This document shows, one piece after another, positions 36,718 to 44,675 of a stretch of DNA of 64,000 bases. The stretch spans positions 124,001 through 188,000 of the forward strand of contig NZ_RCCH01000006.1 of the NCBI RefSeq assembly GCF_003663945.1. The letters are read 5' to 3'. A model generated the notes under the pieces. It was not told the DNA's origin. It did no database searches and worked only from the letters and a program-made list of their open reading frames with translations. This DNA comes from Lacinutrix venerupis (GTDB taxonomy: Bacteria; Bacteroidota; Bacteroidia; Flavobacteriales; Flavobacteriaceae). Positions within the stretch are counted from its first letter, which is position 1; the number at the start of each line of letters is the position of its first letter. The translations under genes and the position numbers were made by a program.

Positions 36718-37333
36718 CTTGATTTTTTAAAAGAATTAAATTTCTAATGTAGATTACTGTTCCTAAAATATGGCCCACAAAAAGTACAGGATCTTTTCTA
36801 AAAATGGCGTAAGTTAAAATAAGTAAAGAGCCTATTAAACTTAATGCCCAAAAACCAAAAGGTAATGTAGAGTTTTTATGTTTTTCAGAATATAACCATT
36901 GGTATACAAAACGTAAAGTAAAAATAATTTGAGATACAATACCTAAAGCTAATAACCAAAAAGGAATATCTTCATTTTTAAAGAAAATATTTACATCTAT
37001 TCTATTGTTATTAAAATAAAATATACCTACAAATAGTGGCATGAACAGTAATATGTATCGTAAAATTACTGGTATTTTTTTCCATTGATTTTGTAGTTGT
37101 AAATTTCTAATGTAAATAAAATAGGTAAGTGTTTGTCCAAGCATAATTGCAAAATCATCTCTTAAATATCCATAAATAAATAATAGAAAGGAGGCAATTA
37201 AGCTTAATGTCCAAAACAATGTTGGTGTAACTACACGTTTTGTTTTTTCACTTGTAATCCATTGTATAATTAACCGCGAGGAAAATAAAATTTGAGCCAA
37301 AAACCCAATGCTATATATAATCCAGTCGCTCAT
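36701..37333 (-). CDS. Tandem LAB_N-domain membrane protein
   Basis: 210 residues with two copies of the LAB_N domain (residues about 13-80 and 133-201). The copies share aligned landmarks: R20-xxx-QW-xx-SEK and R141-xxx-QW-xx-SEK, FW40-41 and FW161-162, and YIRN at 74-77 and 195-198. Each copy has about three membrane helices. LAB_N is named after the N-terminus of some LpxB proteins, but no LpxB catalytic part is present. The start overlaps the GT2 stop by 1 bp and the end overlaps GT39, so the three are coupled. A lipid-flipping or carrier role is inferred. Confidence 0.85.
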   Translation of the reverse strand: MSDWIIYSIGFLAQILFSSRLIIQWITSEKTKRVVTPTLFWTLSLIASFLLFIYGYLRDDFAIMLGQTLTYFIYIRNLQLQNQWKKIPVILRYILLFMPLFVGIFYFNNNRIDVNIFFKNEDIPFWLLALGIVSQIIFTLRFVYQWLYSEKHKNSTLPFGFWALSLIGSLLILTYAIFRKDPVLFVGHILGTVIYIRNLILLKNQDAKIA

Positions 37334-38046
37334 TAACCTTGTTTAGAAACTTGATAATTTATATGCTTTTTCTTCATCCATAAATAGGCAAAACAATCCA
37401 TTAAAGGTCCTATTAATCTATTCCAAACACCAAATTTTGCTTCACCAGCAACACGAGGAAAATGCTGTACAGGAACTTGTTTTATTTTTCCGTTTTGTAA
37501 TAAAACCATGGCAGGTAAAAAACGATGTAAACCTTTAAACATTGGAATACGTTTTGCAAAATCGGTTTTAATTACTTTTAACGGACAGCCAGTATCGTCC
37601 ATACCATCGTGTGTAAAACTTCTTCTAATACCATTTGCAATTTTAGACGACATATTTTTTACAAAGCTATCTTTTCTATTAGCACGAACACCTGTAACTA
37701 AATCATTCTCGCCAATATGTTTTAAAAGTAAATTAAAATCTTCTGGAGCCGTTTGTAAATCGCTATCTATATAACCTACTAATTCAGTTTCTGTATAATC
37801 AAAACCAGCTTTAATAGCTGCGCTTAAGCCTCTATTTTCTTTAAATTTAATAAATGAAAACATATCGTTTCTATTACAAATAGTTTCAATAATAGATTGG
37901 CTTTTATCTTTAGAACCATCATTAACAAACAAAATTTTAGTTGCTTTAGTAGCAATTTTTGTATATGCCAAGAGCTCTTTTTCTACTCGTAATAAATTTT
38001 CCTCTTCATTATAAACAGGAACAACAATGGTAAATTGATAAGTCAT
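37333..38046 (-). CDS. Family 2 glycosyltransferase (ArnC/DPM1-like)
   Basis: 237 residues, GT-A fold. Nucleotide-binding start TIVVPVYNEEENLL, the DxD-like SDLQTAPEDF near residue 115, and RKDSFVKNMSSKIANG later, resembling polyprenyl-phosphate sugar transferases (ArnC, DPM1). The usual C-terminal transmembrane pair of ArnC is absent, as in the short DPM1 form. It probably loads a sugar on undecaprenyl phosphate for the GT39 enzyme. First gene of the cassette; its TACATTTG box is at 38066-38073. Confidence 0.9.
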   Translation of the reverse strand: MTYQFTIVVPVYNEEENLLRVEKELLAYTKIATKATKILFVNDGSKDKSQSIIETICNRNDMFSFIKFKENRGLSAAIKAGFDYTETELVGYIDSDLQTAPEDFNLLLKHIGENDLVTGVRANRKDSFVKNMSSKIANGIRRSFTHDGMDDTGCPLKVIKTDFAKRIPMFKGLHRFLPAMVLLQNGKIKQVPVQHFPRVAGEAKFGVWNRLIGPLMDCFAYLWMKKKHINYQVSKQG

Positions 38047-38065
38047 TAATAATTAAAATTTAATG

Positions 38066-38073
38066 CAAATGTA
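38066..38073 (-). promoter_or_regulatory. -7 promoter box for GT2 cassette
   Basis: TACATTTG on the minus strand, 19 bp upstream of the GT2 start. Fits TAnnTTTG; no -33 TTG seen. Confidence 0.33.
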
Positions 38074-38142
38074 TTGTTTTTTTAAGAATAGAAATTAGGT
38101 GTGAAATAAAATATGTTTCTTTGTATTTGTATATTTAGAAAT

Positions 38143-39084
38143 ATGAAGATATTAGTAACAGGAGCAGCAGGATTTATAGGCTCTCACACTTGTGAGAGAT
38201 TAAAAGGTTTAGGTCATGAAGTAATAGGTTTAGATAATTTTTCGGCATATTATAATTTAGAGCTAAAGCATTTAAATGAAAATGCGCTTAATAAAAAGAA
38301 TATATCTATAATTAAAAAAGATTTGCGAGATAATGCTTTTGCAGAAGCGCTTCCAAAGGATATAAATTATATTTTTCATTTTGCAGCGCAGCCAGGTTTA
38401 TCAAGCACATCGAGTTTTGAAGACTATTTAAGCAATAATGTAATTGGTACAAAAAATTTAATAGATTATGCTTTAACGCTACCAGATTTAAAATTATTTG
38501 TAAACATAGGTACATCTTCTATTTATGGCTTAGAGGCAACTTCTGCTGAAACAATTGTACCTAAACCAGCATCTTATTATGGTGTTACTAAATTAGCAGC
38601 AGAGCAATTAGTGCTTCAAAAAAGTAGAGAACAACTATTTAAATCATGCTCTTTAAGACTATATTCTGTAATTGGTCCACGTGAACGCCCAGAAAAAATG
38701 TACACTAAATTAATAGCTTGTGCATTTAATAATACCGAGTTTCCTTTATATAATGGTAGTGCAACACACCTAAGAAGTTTTACTTATGTAGGCGATATTG
38801 TAGATGGTATTACAAGTGTTATAGGTAATGATGCTAAAGTAAATGGCGAAATTATAAATCTTGGAACCGAAGTAGAGCACACAACACAAGATGGTATTCG
38901 TGCAGTTGAAAATATAGTAGGAAAAACTATTAAAATTAATAATGTAGAGGCTAGAGCTGGAGATCAATTACGTACTAAAGCTAATATAGATAAAGCTCGA
39001 AAATTATTAAACTACAACCCAAAAACAACTTTGTTGGAGAGTGTTAAAGCTCAAGTAGAGTGGTATAGAGCTAATTTTTTATAG
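38143..39084 (+). CDS. NAD-dependent nucleotide-sugar epimerase
   Basis: 313 residues of the extended SDR family (GalE/UDP-glucuronate epimerase branch). Rossmann motif VTGAAGFIGSH at residues 5-15, acidic NAD ribose-binding residue in LDNFSAYY, catalytic triad Ser (GTSSIYG) and YxxxK (YYGVTKLAAEQ). The ATG at 38143 gives the family-typical MKILVTG start; the frame extends 10 codons upstream. It is divergent from the GT2 cassette and may supply its sugar donor, which is inference. Confidence 0.92.
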   Translation: MKILVTGAAGFIGSHTCERLKGLGHEVIGLDNFSAYYNLELKHLNENALNKKNISIIKKDLRDNAFAEALPKDINYIFHFAAQPGLSSTSSFEDYLSNNVIGTKNLIDYALTLPDLKLFVNIGTSSIYGLEATSAETIVPKPASYYGVTKLAAEQLVLQKSREQLFKSCSLRLYSVIGPRERPEKMYTKLIACAFNNTEFPLYNGSATHLRSFTYVGDIVDGITSVIGNDAKVNGEIINLGTEVEHTTQDGIRAVENIVGKTIKINNVEARAGDQLRTKANIDKARKLLNYNPKTTLLESVKAQVEWYRANFL

Positions 39085-39117
39085 TTTTAAACAGAATTAA
39101 AGCGTGTATTTTGAAAG

Positions 39118-39182
39118 TTCGTTTATCGTGTTTCACTGATATAAAATCGTTTCAATGTTTTTTATATCTGACGATAAACGAA
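39118..39182. repeat. Long nested hairpin in convergent gap
   Basis: Outer arms TTCGTTTATCGT (39118-39129) / ACGATAAACGAA (39171-39182), 12 bp perfect; inner arms GATATAAAA (39138-39146) / TTTTATATC (39160-39168), 9 bp perfect; asymmetric internal loop of 8 and 2 bases. No T-run follows, so it is not a simple terminator. Could be a structured RNA or a transcript-end stabiliser. Confidence 0.75.
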
Positions 39183-39235
39183 ATTAGCAGAAAATTTTAA
39201 CAAAGTCAAACACACTTCATTTAATAAAATTTTAA

Positions 39236-39280
39236 AAATAATCCCAAAACAGTAATATTGCTTTGGGATTATTTAAAAAA
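39236..39280. terminator. Terminator between convergent genes
   Basis: A 13-bp perfect stem AAATAATCCCAAA (39236-39248) / TTTGGGATTATTT (39262-39274). The minus strand reads into a T-run, so it best serves the lipoprotein gene at 39290-39643; it may also stop the epimerase transcript. Confidence 0.8.
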
Positions 39281-39289
39281 GTAATAATT

Positions 39290-39643
39290 TTATTTAAACT
39301 CAATAATTTCAGCAGAAATAGTTGCGTTTACTCTTTTACTAGTTTTAATAAAATCTACAGTTACATTTACTAACGCTCTGCTTCCTGTTAATTCTACTCC
39401 AGCAGCCTTTGCATTTTCTAACATTTTCGTTTTTGCTTGAGAAATAATACCTTCTCTGTTGGTAATATTACCAGTTTTAATTTTTTCGGTAGCACTTCCT
39501 TTAAAGCTACCAAGAACTTCAAAATTAGAACTATTTAATACTGTTTGCGTTTGGTTTACTTGGTTAAAAGTACCGCTGTAAATACTCGATCTACAAGAAG
39601 TTAAAGTTGCAACTACTGCAAGTGTTAAAATAATTTTTTTCAT
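39290..39643 (-). CDS. Small lipoprotein, DUF6567-like
   Basis: 117 residues. Lipobox TLTSC with Cys17, followed by RSSIYSG, so the anchor signal lacks the acidic stretch typical of surface lipoproteins and the protein is probably on the periplasmic side. Mature region has alternating short strands (VLGSFKGSATEKIK, RALVNVTVDFIKTSKRVNATISAEIIEF). It resembles DUF6567 as I remember it, unverified. Monocistronic. Function unknown. Confidence 0.7.
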   Translation of the reverse strand: MKKIILTLAVVATLTSCRSSIYSGTFNQVNQTQTVLNSSNFEVLGSFKGSATEKIKTGNITNREGIISQAKTKMLENAKAAGVELTGSRALVNVTVDFIKTSKRVNATISAEIIEFK

Positions 39644-39765
39644 TAATTTGTTAGGTTTAGTTATGCCCTAAATATTTTAAGGTCTTTTGAGGGCTTTATT
39701 GTGACCTCAATTAGTTTAGATAATTAAGTTGCCAAAACTAAAACTTTTTTCCTACAAAGTCCTAT

Positions 39766-39783
39766 ACGTAGAACTACGTATTT
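39766..39783. promoter_or_regulatory. 18-bp dyad, possible operator
   Basis: ATACGTAG-AA-CTACGTAT, perfect dyad in the divergent gap between the lipoprotein and SprT genes, 20 bp before the SprT -7 box. Shape and half-site (TACGTA) fit a LuxR/NarL-type regulator site, but the regulator is unknown. Confidence 0.45.
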
Positions 39784-39800
39784 TTATCAAAAATAAATTC

Positions 39801-39808
39801 TATTTTTG
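39801..39808 (+). promoter_or_regulatory. -7 box abutting SprT start (leaderless candidate)
   Basis: TATTTTTG ends 5 bases before the ATG at 39814, so the mRNA would start at the start codon. This supports the ATG at 39814 over the GTG at 39808, which is the last base of the box. Confidence 0.4.
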
Positions 39809-39813
39809 TGGTA

Positions 39814-40410
39814 ATGGAGAATACAATACAAAACCACGTCCCAAGTCAGGCTATACCTAGAGTTTTAAAACTTTTAGAGCATGACGATTTAGTAGTTTTA
39901 GTAAAGAAAGAACGTAAAACAAGACACGGAGATTATAGAAAATTGCCAAACGGTAAACACCAAATAACTATAAACGAGAATTTAAATAGCTACAGATTTT
40001 TAATTACACTTATTCATGAAATTGCACATTTCGAAACTTATAAAACATATGGTAAACATATAAAACCTCATGGCTTAGAGTGGAAGCGAACGTTTCAACA
40101 TTTAATGTTGCCATTTATTAATCCAGAAATATTTCCTTTGGATTTACTACCATTATTGGCTAAGCACTTTAAAAATCCCAAAGCATCTAGCGATACAGAC
40201 ACGCAACTCGCCTTAAGTTTAAGGCAATTCGACGAACCAAATAATAAAACCTTTATATTTGAATTACCTTTGGGTGAAACCTTTATATTTAGAAATAATA
40301 AGATTTTTAAAAAAGGTAAAAAACGAACAAAACGCTATGAATGTACAGAGCTTAAAACAGGTAAAGTATATTTATTTAACCCAAATGCAGAAGTAGAACC
40401 AATAAGATGA
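39814..40410 (+). CDS. SprT-like zinc metalloprotease-fold protein
   Basis: 198 residues. Zinc site HEIAH (His68, Glu69, His72) with a third ligand His86 in PHGLEW, the SprT/Spartan-type layout. The C-terminal part (RTKRYECTELKTGKVYLFNP) resembles a zinc-ribbon-like end but has only one cysteine, so it does not bind zinc by four Cys. Human Spartan repairs DNA-protein crosslinks; the bacterial role is not established. Its stop overlaps the next start (ATGA), so it is coupled with the guanylyltransferase gene. Confidence 0.87.
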   Translation: MENTIQNHVPSQAIPRVLKLLEHDDLVVLVKKERKTRHGDYRKLPNGKHQITINENLNSYRFLITLIHEIAHFETYKTYGKHIKPHGLEWKRTFQHLMLPFINPEIFPLDLLPLLAKHFKNPKASSDTDTQLALSLRQFDEPNNKTFIFELPLGETFIFRNNKIFKKGKKRTKRYECTELKTGKVYLFNPNAEVEPIR

Positions 40411-41486
40411 ACAAAAATTATTACGCCATATTAATGGCAGGTGGAGTAGGCTCAAGATTTTGGCCAGTAAGTACACAAGATTTTCCTAAACAATTTCATG
40501 ATATGTTAGGAACTGGTGAGACGTTAATACAAAAAACATTTAATCGTTTAGCTACTTTAATACCAAAAGAAAATATTTTTATTTTAACAAACGAACGCTA
40601 TAACGATTTGGTGTTCCAGCAACTTCCAGACGTTACTAAAAGACAAGTAGTTTTAGAACCTGCAATGCGTAATACAGCACCTTGTATTTTATATGCATCA
40701 TTAAAAATACAAAAGGAAAATAAAGATGCAATAATGATTGTGGCACCAAGTGACCATTGGATTGAAGATGAAAGAGCATTTGCTAACAATGTACAACAAG
40801 CATTTAATTTTTGTGAAAATAATAATGCTTTAATGACATTAGGTATAACACCAACATTTCCTAATACAGGCTATGGTTATATAGAATATAATAAAACTTC
40901 AGACAGTAATATAAAACCAGTAGCACAGTTTAGAGAAAAACCAGATTACGATACCGCAAAAAGTTTTATTTCTCAAGGTAATTTTTTGTGGAATGCAGGT
41001 ATCTTTATGTGGAGTGTAAAAAGTGTTATAGAGGCTTTTAAAAATAATCAACCAGATTTATTTAATCTTTTTGAAAAAGGAATTACAACATATAATACAG
41101 ATTTTGAAGACAATTTTATAAAAGATAATTATGGCAAAGCCGAAAATATTTCGGTAGATTATGCTATAATGGAAAAGTCTAAAAATGTCTATGTAATTCC
41201 TGCAACTTTCGATTGGAACGACCTTGGAACTTGGGGAAGCCTATACGATAAATTAGAAAAAGATGATAACGCAAATGCCGTTGTTAACGCAAGAACAATA
41301 ACCGAAGATGCTACAGGTAACATGATAAGAACCAAAGCAAATAAAGTTGTAGTTGTTGATGGTTTACAAGATTATATTATTGTAGATAAAGACGAAGTTT
41401 TGCTTATCTTTCCAAAAGCAAAAGAACAAGATATTAAAAAAGTACTCCAAAATGTAAAAAACAAATTTGGAGACCATTTAGGATAA
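40407..41486 (+). CDS. manC: Mannose-1-phosphate guanylyltransferase
   Basis: 359 residues. It makes GDP-mannose from mannose 1-phosphate and GTP for surface glycans. Nucleotidyltransferase start LMAGGVGSRFWPVS (residues 9-22), VVLEPAMRNTAPCI and the FREKPDYDTA substrate region, with the FLWNAGIFMW motif. The C-terminal cupin isomerase domain of bifunctional ManC is absent, so it should be monofunctional. Gene starts 4 bp inside the SprT stop and the DUF389 gene follows after 3 bp, so the three form an operon. Confidence 0.94.
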   Translation: MNKNYYAILMAGGVGSRFWPVSTQDFPKQFHDMLGTGETLIQKTFNRLATLIPKENIFILTNERYNDLVFQQLPDVTKRQVVLEPAMRNTAPCILYASLKIQKENKDAIMIVAPSDHWIEDERAFANNVQQAFNFCENNNALMTLGITPTFPNTGYGYIEYNKTSDSNIKPVAQFREKPDYDTAKSFISQGNFLWNAGIFMWSVKSVIEAFKNNQPDLFNLFEKGITTYNTDFEDNFIKDNYGKAENISVDYAIMEKSKNVYVIPATFDWNDLGTWGSLYDKLEKDDNANAVVNARTITEDATGNMIRTKANKVVVVDGLQDYIIVDKDEVLLIFPKAKEQDIKKVLQNVKNKFGDHLG

Positions 41487-41489
41487 ACT

Positions 41490-43016
41490 ATGAGTGAAGA
41501 AAATAAATTTAACTTTACTAACGAGTCTGAAAAAGACGAGGAAGCTAAAATTGAAGCAGCAAAAGCCGAAGCGGCAAGAAAAGATGAAGCTGTAAAAGAG
41601 TCTAAGGAAACAGTAAAAAAAGAGGCGCAAAGTTTTTACGAGAGTATAAAAAAATTCTTTACAGAACTTTTAGATTTTAGGCACGATACAGATAGAGATG
41701 CTACAATAGCAGCAATAAAAGCCGATATTCCATTTAAAGGAGCAACAGCATGGATTTTAATATGCTCTATTTTTGTAGCCTCAATTGGTTTAAATGCAAA
41801 TTCACCAGCAGTAGTTATTGGAGCCATGTTAATTTCTCCACTAATGGGCCCAATTTTAGGTGTTGGTTTAGCGATTGCTATTAATGATATCGATACGTTA
41901 AAACGATCACTTATAAACTTAGCAACCATGATTGTTTTAAGTTTATTAACCGCATTTTTGTTCTTTTATTTCTTTCCTTTAAGTGAAGATACATCAGAGC
42001 TTTTAGGTCGTGTAAGTCCAGATATTAGAGATGTTCTTATTGCTTTTTTTGGTGGATTAGCACTAATAATTGCAAGAACAAAAAAAGGAACAATAGCTTC
42101 GGTAATATTTGGTGTAGCTATTGCTACAGCATTAATGCCACCACTTTGTACTGCAGGATATGGTTTAGCAAAAGGCAATTGGGTATATTTTAGAGGTGCA
42201 ATGTATTTATTTACTATAAATACTATATTTATTGCTCTTGCCACATTTTTGGTTCTAAAAATACTACGTTTCCCTATGCTTAAATATGCAAATTCTGCAA
42301 AGCGTAAGCGTATTGCAAGATTTGCTTCTTTAGTAGCTATTGTGGTTATGATTCCTGCTATTTATACATTTATTAATGTACTACAACAAAGTAAGTATGA
42401 AATGGATTACGATAATTTTATAAAAAATGAAATTGTTGCTAATGATAATTTATGGTTACAGCGAGAAAACATGGATATAGCAACAAAAAAGATAAGTTTG
42501 TTTTTTAATGGCGAAATAGGAGAAGCTACAATTTCAGATTTGAAAAATGAATTAAAAAAAGGAAATAATTACGGTAATCTTAAAGATTTTGAATTAGTAA
42601 TTAACGCTAATAAATCTAGAAGTATAGATAGAATTTCAGAATCTTTGGATCGTGCTTACGATGATTTAGATAGAAGAGATAATATTATTGCTGGTTTACA
42701 AAAGCAAATTGAAGAATTACAAAATAATATTAATACACTTAATTTAGAATTAGAGAATAAAAATAACTTAAAAGGAGCAGTGTCTTTTACAACTTTAGCT
42801 AAAGATGCTAAAATTACATTTAAAGATTTAGAGTTCTTTAGTTATGCAACTATGTTAGAATCTAGAGATTTTATTAGAATAGATACTATGCCAGTAGCCC
42901 GTGTTAAATGGAATAAAAATTTAAGTGACAGTTTAGTTAGAAAAAATGAAAAAGCCTTAAGTGTATGGTTAAAAAAGGAAATAAAAGTAGATACAGTATA
43001 TATAGAGCATAATTAA
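41490..43016 (+). CDS. DUF389 membrane protein with long N- and C-terminal parts
   Basis: 508 residues. An acidic, Lys-rich soluble N-terminus (about 60 residues, KESKETVKKEAQSF), then the DUF389 membrane core of about seven helices with NSPAVVIGAMLISPLMGPILG and TALMPPLCTAGYGLAKG. A C-terminal soluble part of about 210 residues holds a coiled coil (DRRDNIIAGLQKQIEELQNN). DUF389 function is unknown; it appears in proteins once called TIGR00341-like. Operonic with manC. Ends at 43016, one base from the MlaF stop. Confidence 0.85.
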   Translation: MSEENKFNFTNESEKDEEAKIEAAKAEAARKDEAVKESKETVKKEAQSFYESIKKFFTELLDFRHDTDRDATIAAIKADIPFKGATAWILICSIFVASIGLNANSPAVVIGAMLISPLMGPILGVGLAIAINDIDTLKRSLINLATMIVLSLLTAFLFFYFFPLSEDTSELLGRVSPDIRDVLIAFFGGLALIIARTKKGTIASVIFGVAIATALMPPLCTAGYGLAKGNWVYFRGAMYLFTINTIFIALATFLVLKILRFPMLKYANSAKRKRIARFASLVAIVVMIPAIYTFINVLQQSKYEMDYDNFIKNEIVANDNLWLQRENMDIATKKISLFFNGEIGEATISDLKNELKKGNNYGNLKDFELVINANKSRSIDRISESLDRAYDDLDRRDNIIAGLQKQIEELQNNINTLNLELENKNNLKGAVSFTTLAKDAKITFKDLEFFSYATMLESRDFIRIDTMPVARVKWNKNLSDSLVRKNEKALSVWLKKEIKVDTVYIEHN

Positions 43017-43784
43017 TTAACCTTGTTCCTTTAAAACAGCTTCACGTACTTTTTTAAATAAGTTTGAAGAGTAAACAAAGTCTGTAACAATTTTATTATC
43101 TGTTTTAAAAATGGTTTTTTTGCTGCCTTCCCAAGCTTTTAAACCATCTTTTAAAAACATTATACTATCGCCAATTTCCATAACCGAATTCATATCGTGT
43201 GTATTAATTACAGTAGTAATATTGTACTCTTCTGTAATTTCATGAATTAAATTATCTATAACAATAGCTGTTTTAGGATCTAAACCAGAGTTTGGTTCAT
43301 CACAAAATAGATATTTCGGATTATTTACAATTGCACGCGCGATAGCAACACGTTTTTGCATACCTCCAGAAGCTTCACTTGGCATTTTTTTATGGGCGTC
43401 TTCAAGATTTACACGTTTTAAAACAATAGATGCACGTTCTCGCATTTCGTCTTTTTTAAGCTTTGTAAACATGCGTAATGGAAACATAACATTCTCTTCT
43501 ATTGTTAAAGAATCGAATAATGCACTGCCTTGAAATACCATTCCAATTTTGGCACGCATATCTCTTTTTTTGTCTTCACTTAAATTAGCAAAAACTTCTC
43601 CATTATATTCAATGCTTCCTTCTTCGTAATCGTATAAGCCTAATAAACATTTTAAAAATACCGATTTTCCTGAGCCACTTTGCCCAATAATTAGGTTGGT
43701 TTTTCCTTGTTCAAAAGTATTGCTAATGCCCTTTAAAATATGAGCATCTCCAAACGATTTGTGTAAATTTTTTACTTCTATCAT
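43017..43784 (-). CDS. mlaF: MlaF-like ABC transporter ATPase
   Basis: 255 residues. Walker A GQSGSGKS (about 34-41), signature SGGMQKRVAIARAI, Walker B LFCDEPNSGLDP and His in NTHDM. It resembles MlaF/Ttg2A, the ATPase that drives phospholipid transport with MlaE. The start at 43784 (MIEVKNLHKSFG) is used; it overlaps the MlaE stop by 1 bp (TAATG), so the frame's 20-codon extension is not needed. MlaD, MlaB and MlaC genes are not in the window. Confidence 0.92.
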   Translation of the reverse strand: MIEVKNLHKSFGDAHILKGISNTFEQGKTNLIIGQSGSGKSVFLKCLLGLYDYEEGSIEYNGEVFANLSEDKKRDMRAKIGMVFQGSALFDSLTIEENVMFPLRMFTKLKKDEMRERASIVLKRVNLEDAHKKMPSEASGGMQKRVAIARAIVNNPKYLFCDEPNSGLDPKTAIVIDNLIHEITEEYNITTVINTHDMNSVMEIGDSIMFLKDGLKAWEGSKKTIFKTDNKIVTDFVYSSNLFKKVREAVLKEQG

Positions 43785-44521
43785 TAGCTTAATAATAATT
43801 GAGTTGCTAAATAGTTTAATAAAATAATAGTAACACTGGTCCAAACAAAAGAGGTTGTACTAGCTTCTCCTACTTCTAAGGCGCCACCTTTCATATAATA
43901 GCCATGGTAAGATGGTATTGTGGCCAAAACAAATGCAAATAAAAACGTTTTTATAAATGCATAAACAATATGAAAAGGTTGAAAGTCTTGTTGTATTCCT
44001 GTAATAAAATCATCTACTGAAGAATATCCGCCGTAAACACAAGCAGTTAAACCACCTATAATACCTAAAAACATAGCAATAGAAATTACAAAAGGATAAA
44101 AAGCCATGGCAACAAGTTTAGGGAAAACTAAATAGTTTAAAGAGTTTATACCCATAACTTCTAAAGCATCAATTTGCTCTGTAACTCTCATGGTTCCTAT
44201 ACTAGAGGTAATAAAAGACCCTACTTTACCAGCCATAATAATAGACATAAATGTTGGCGCAAATTCTAAAAGAATAGATTGCCTAGTGGCAAAACCAACA
44301 AGCGTTTTTGGAATTAACGGGTTATCTATATTTAATGCTGTTTGAATAGTAACAACTCCTCCCACAAAAAAAGCAATAAAAGATACGATGCCTAAAGAAC
44401 CAATAATTAAATCATCTATATCTTTTAAAATAAGATGACGCATTACAGACCATTTTGTAGGTTTACGAAATAGCTCTATAATCATTAAAAAATATGTTCC
44501 TATATTATTTAGATACTGCAT
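43784..44521 (-). CDS. mlaE: MlaE-like lipid transport permease
   Basis: 245 residues with five or six helices and the MlaE signature region GAVVTIQ-like (GGVVTIQTALN) followed by RQSILLEFAPTFMSIIMAGKVGSFITSSIGTMRVTEQIDALEVMGI, whose Glu-rich centre is conserved. It should form the membrane part of an outer-membrane lipid-asymmetry or lipid import system with MlaF. The start codon overlap with MlaF is 1 bp. Confidence 0.92.
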   Translation of the reverse strand: MQYLNNIGTYFLMIIELFRKPTKWSVMRHLILKDIDDLIIGSLGIVSFIAFFVGGVVTIQTALNIDNPLIPKTLVGFATRQSILLEFAPTFMSIIMAGKVGSFITSSIGTMRVTEQIDALEVMGINSLNYLVFPKLVAMAFYPFVISIAMFLGIIGGLTACVYGGYSSVDDFITGIQQDFQPFHIVYAFIKTFLFAFVLATIPSYHGYYMKGGALEVGEASTTSFVWTSVTIILLNYLATQLLLS

Positions 44522-44643
44522 AAAATTATTAAAACGATTAGACTTTATGTGCTAGGTAATAACTTGAATTGTATTAATTGCTAATGTATAAAAATCTGTA
44601 AAGTATTTAACGATAATTTTAAGTTAAGATATTTAAAAAAGTT

Positions 44644-44651
44644 TATTTTTG
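44644..44651 (+). promoter_or_regulatory. -7 promoter box for pafA
   Basis: TATTTTTG 24 bases before the pafA ATG, matching TAnnTTTG. No Pho-box-like repeat is apparent nearby. Confidence 0.35.
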
Positions 44652-44675
44652 AAATCTTAAATAAAATAAGAGAAA

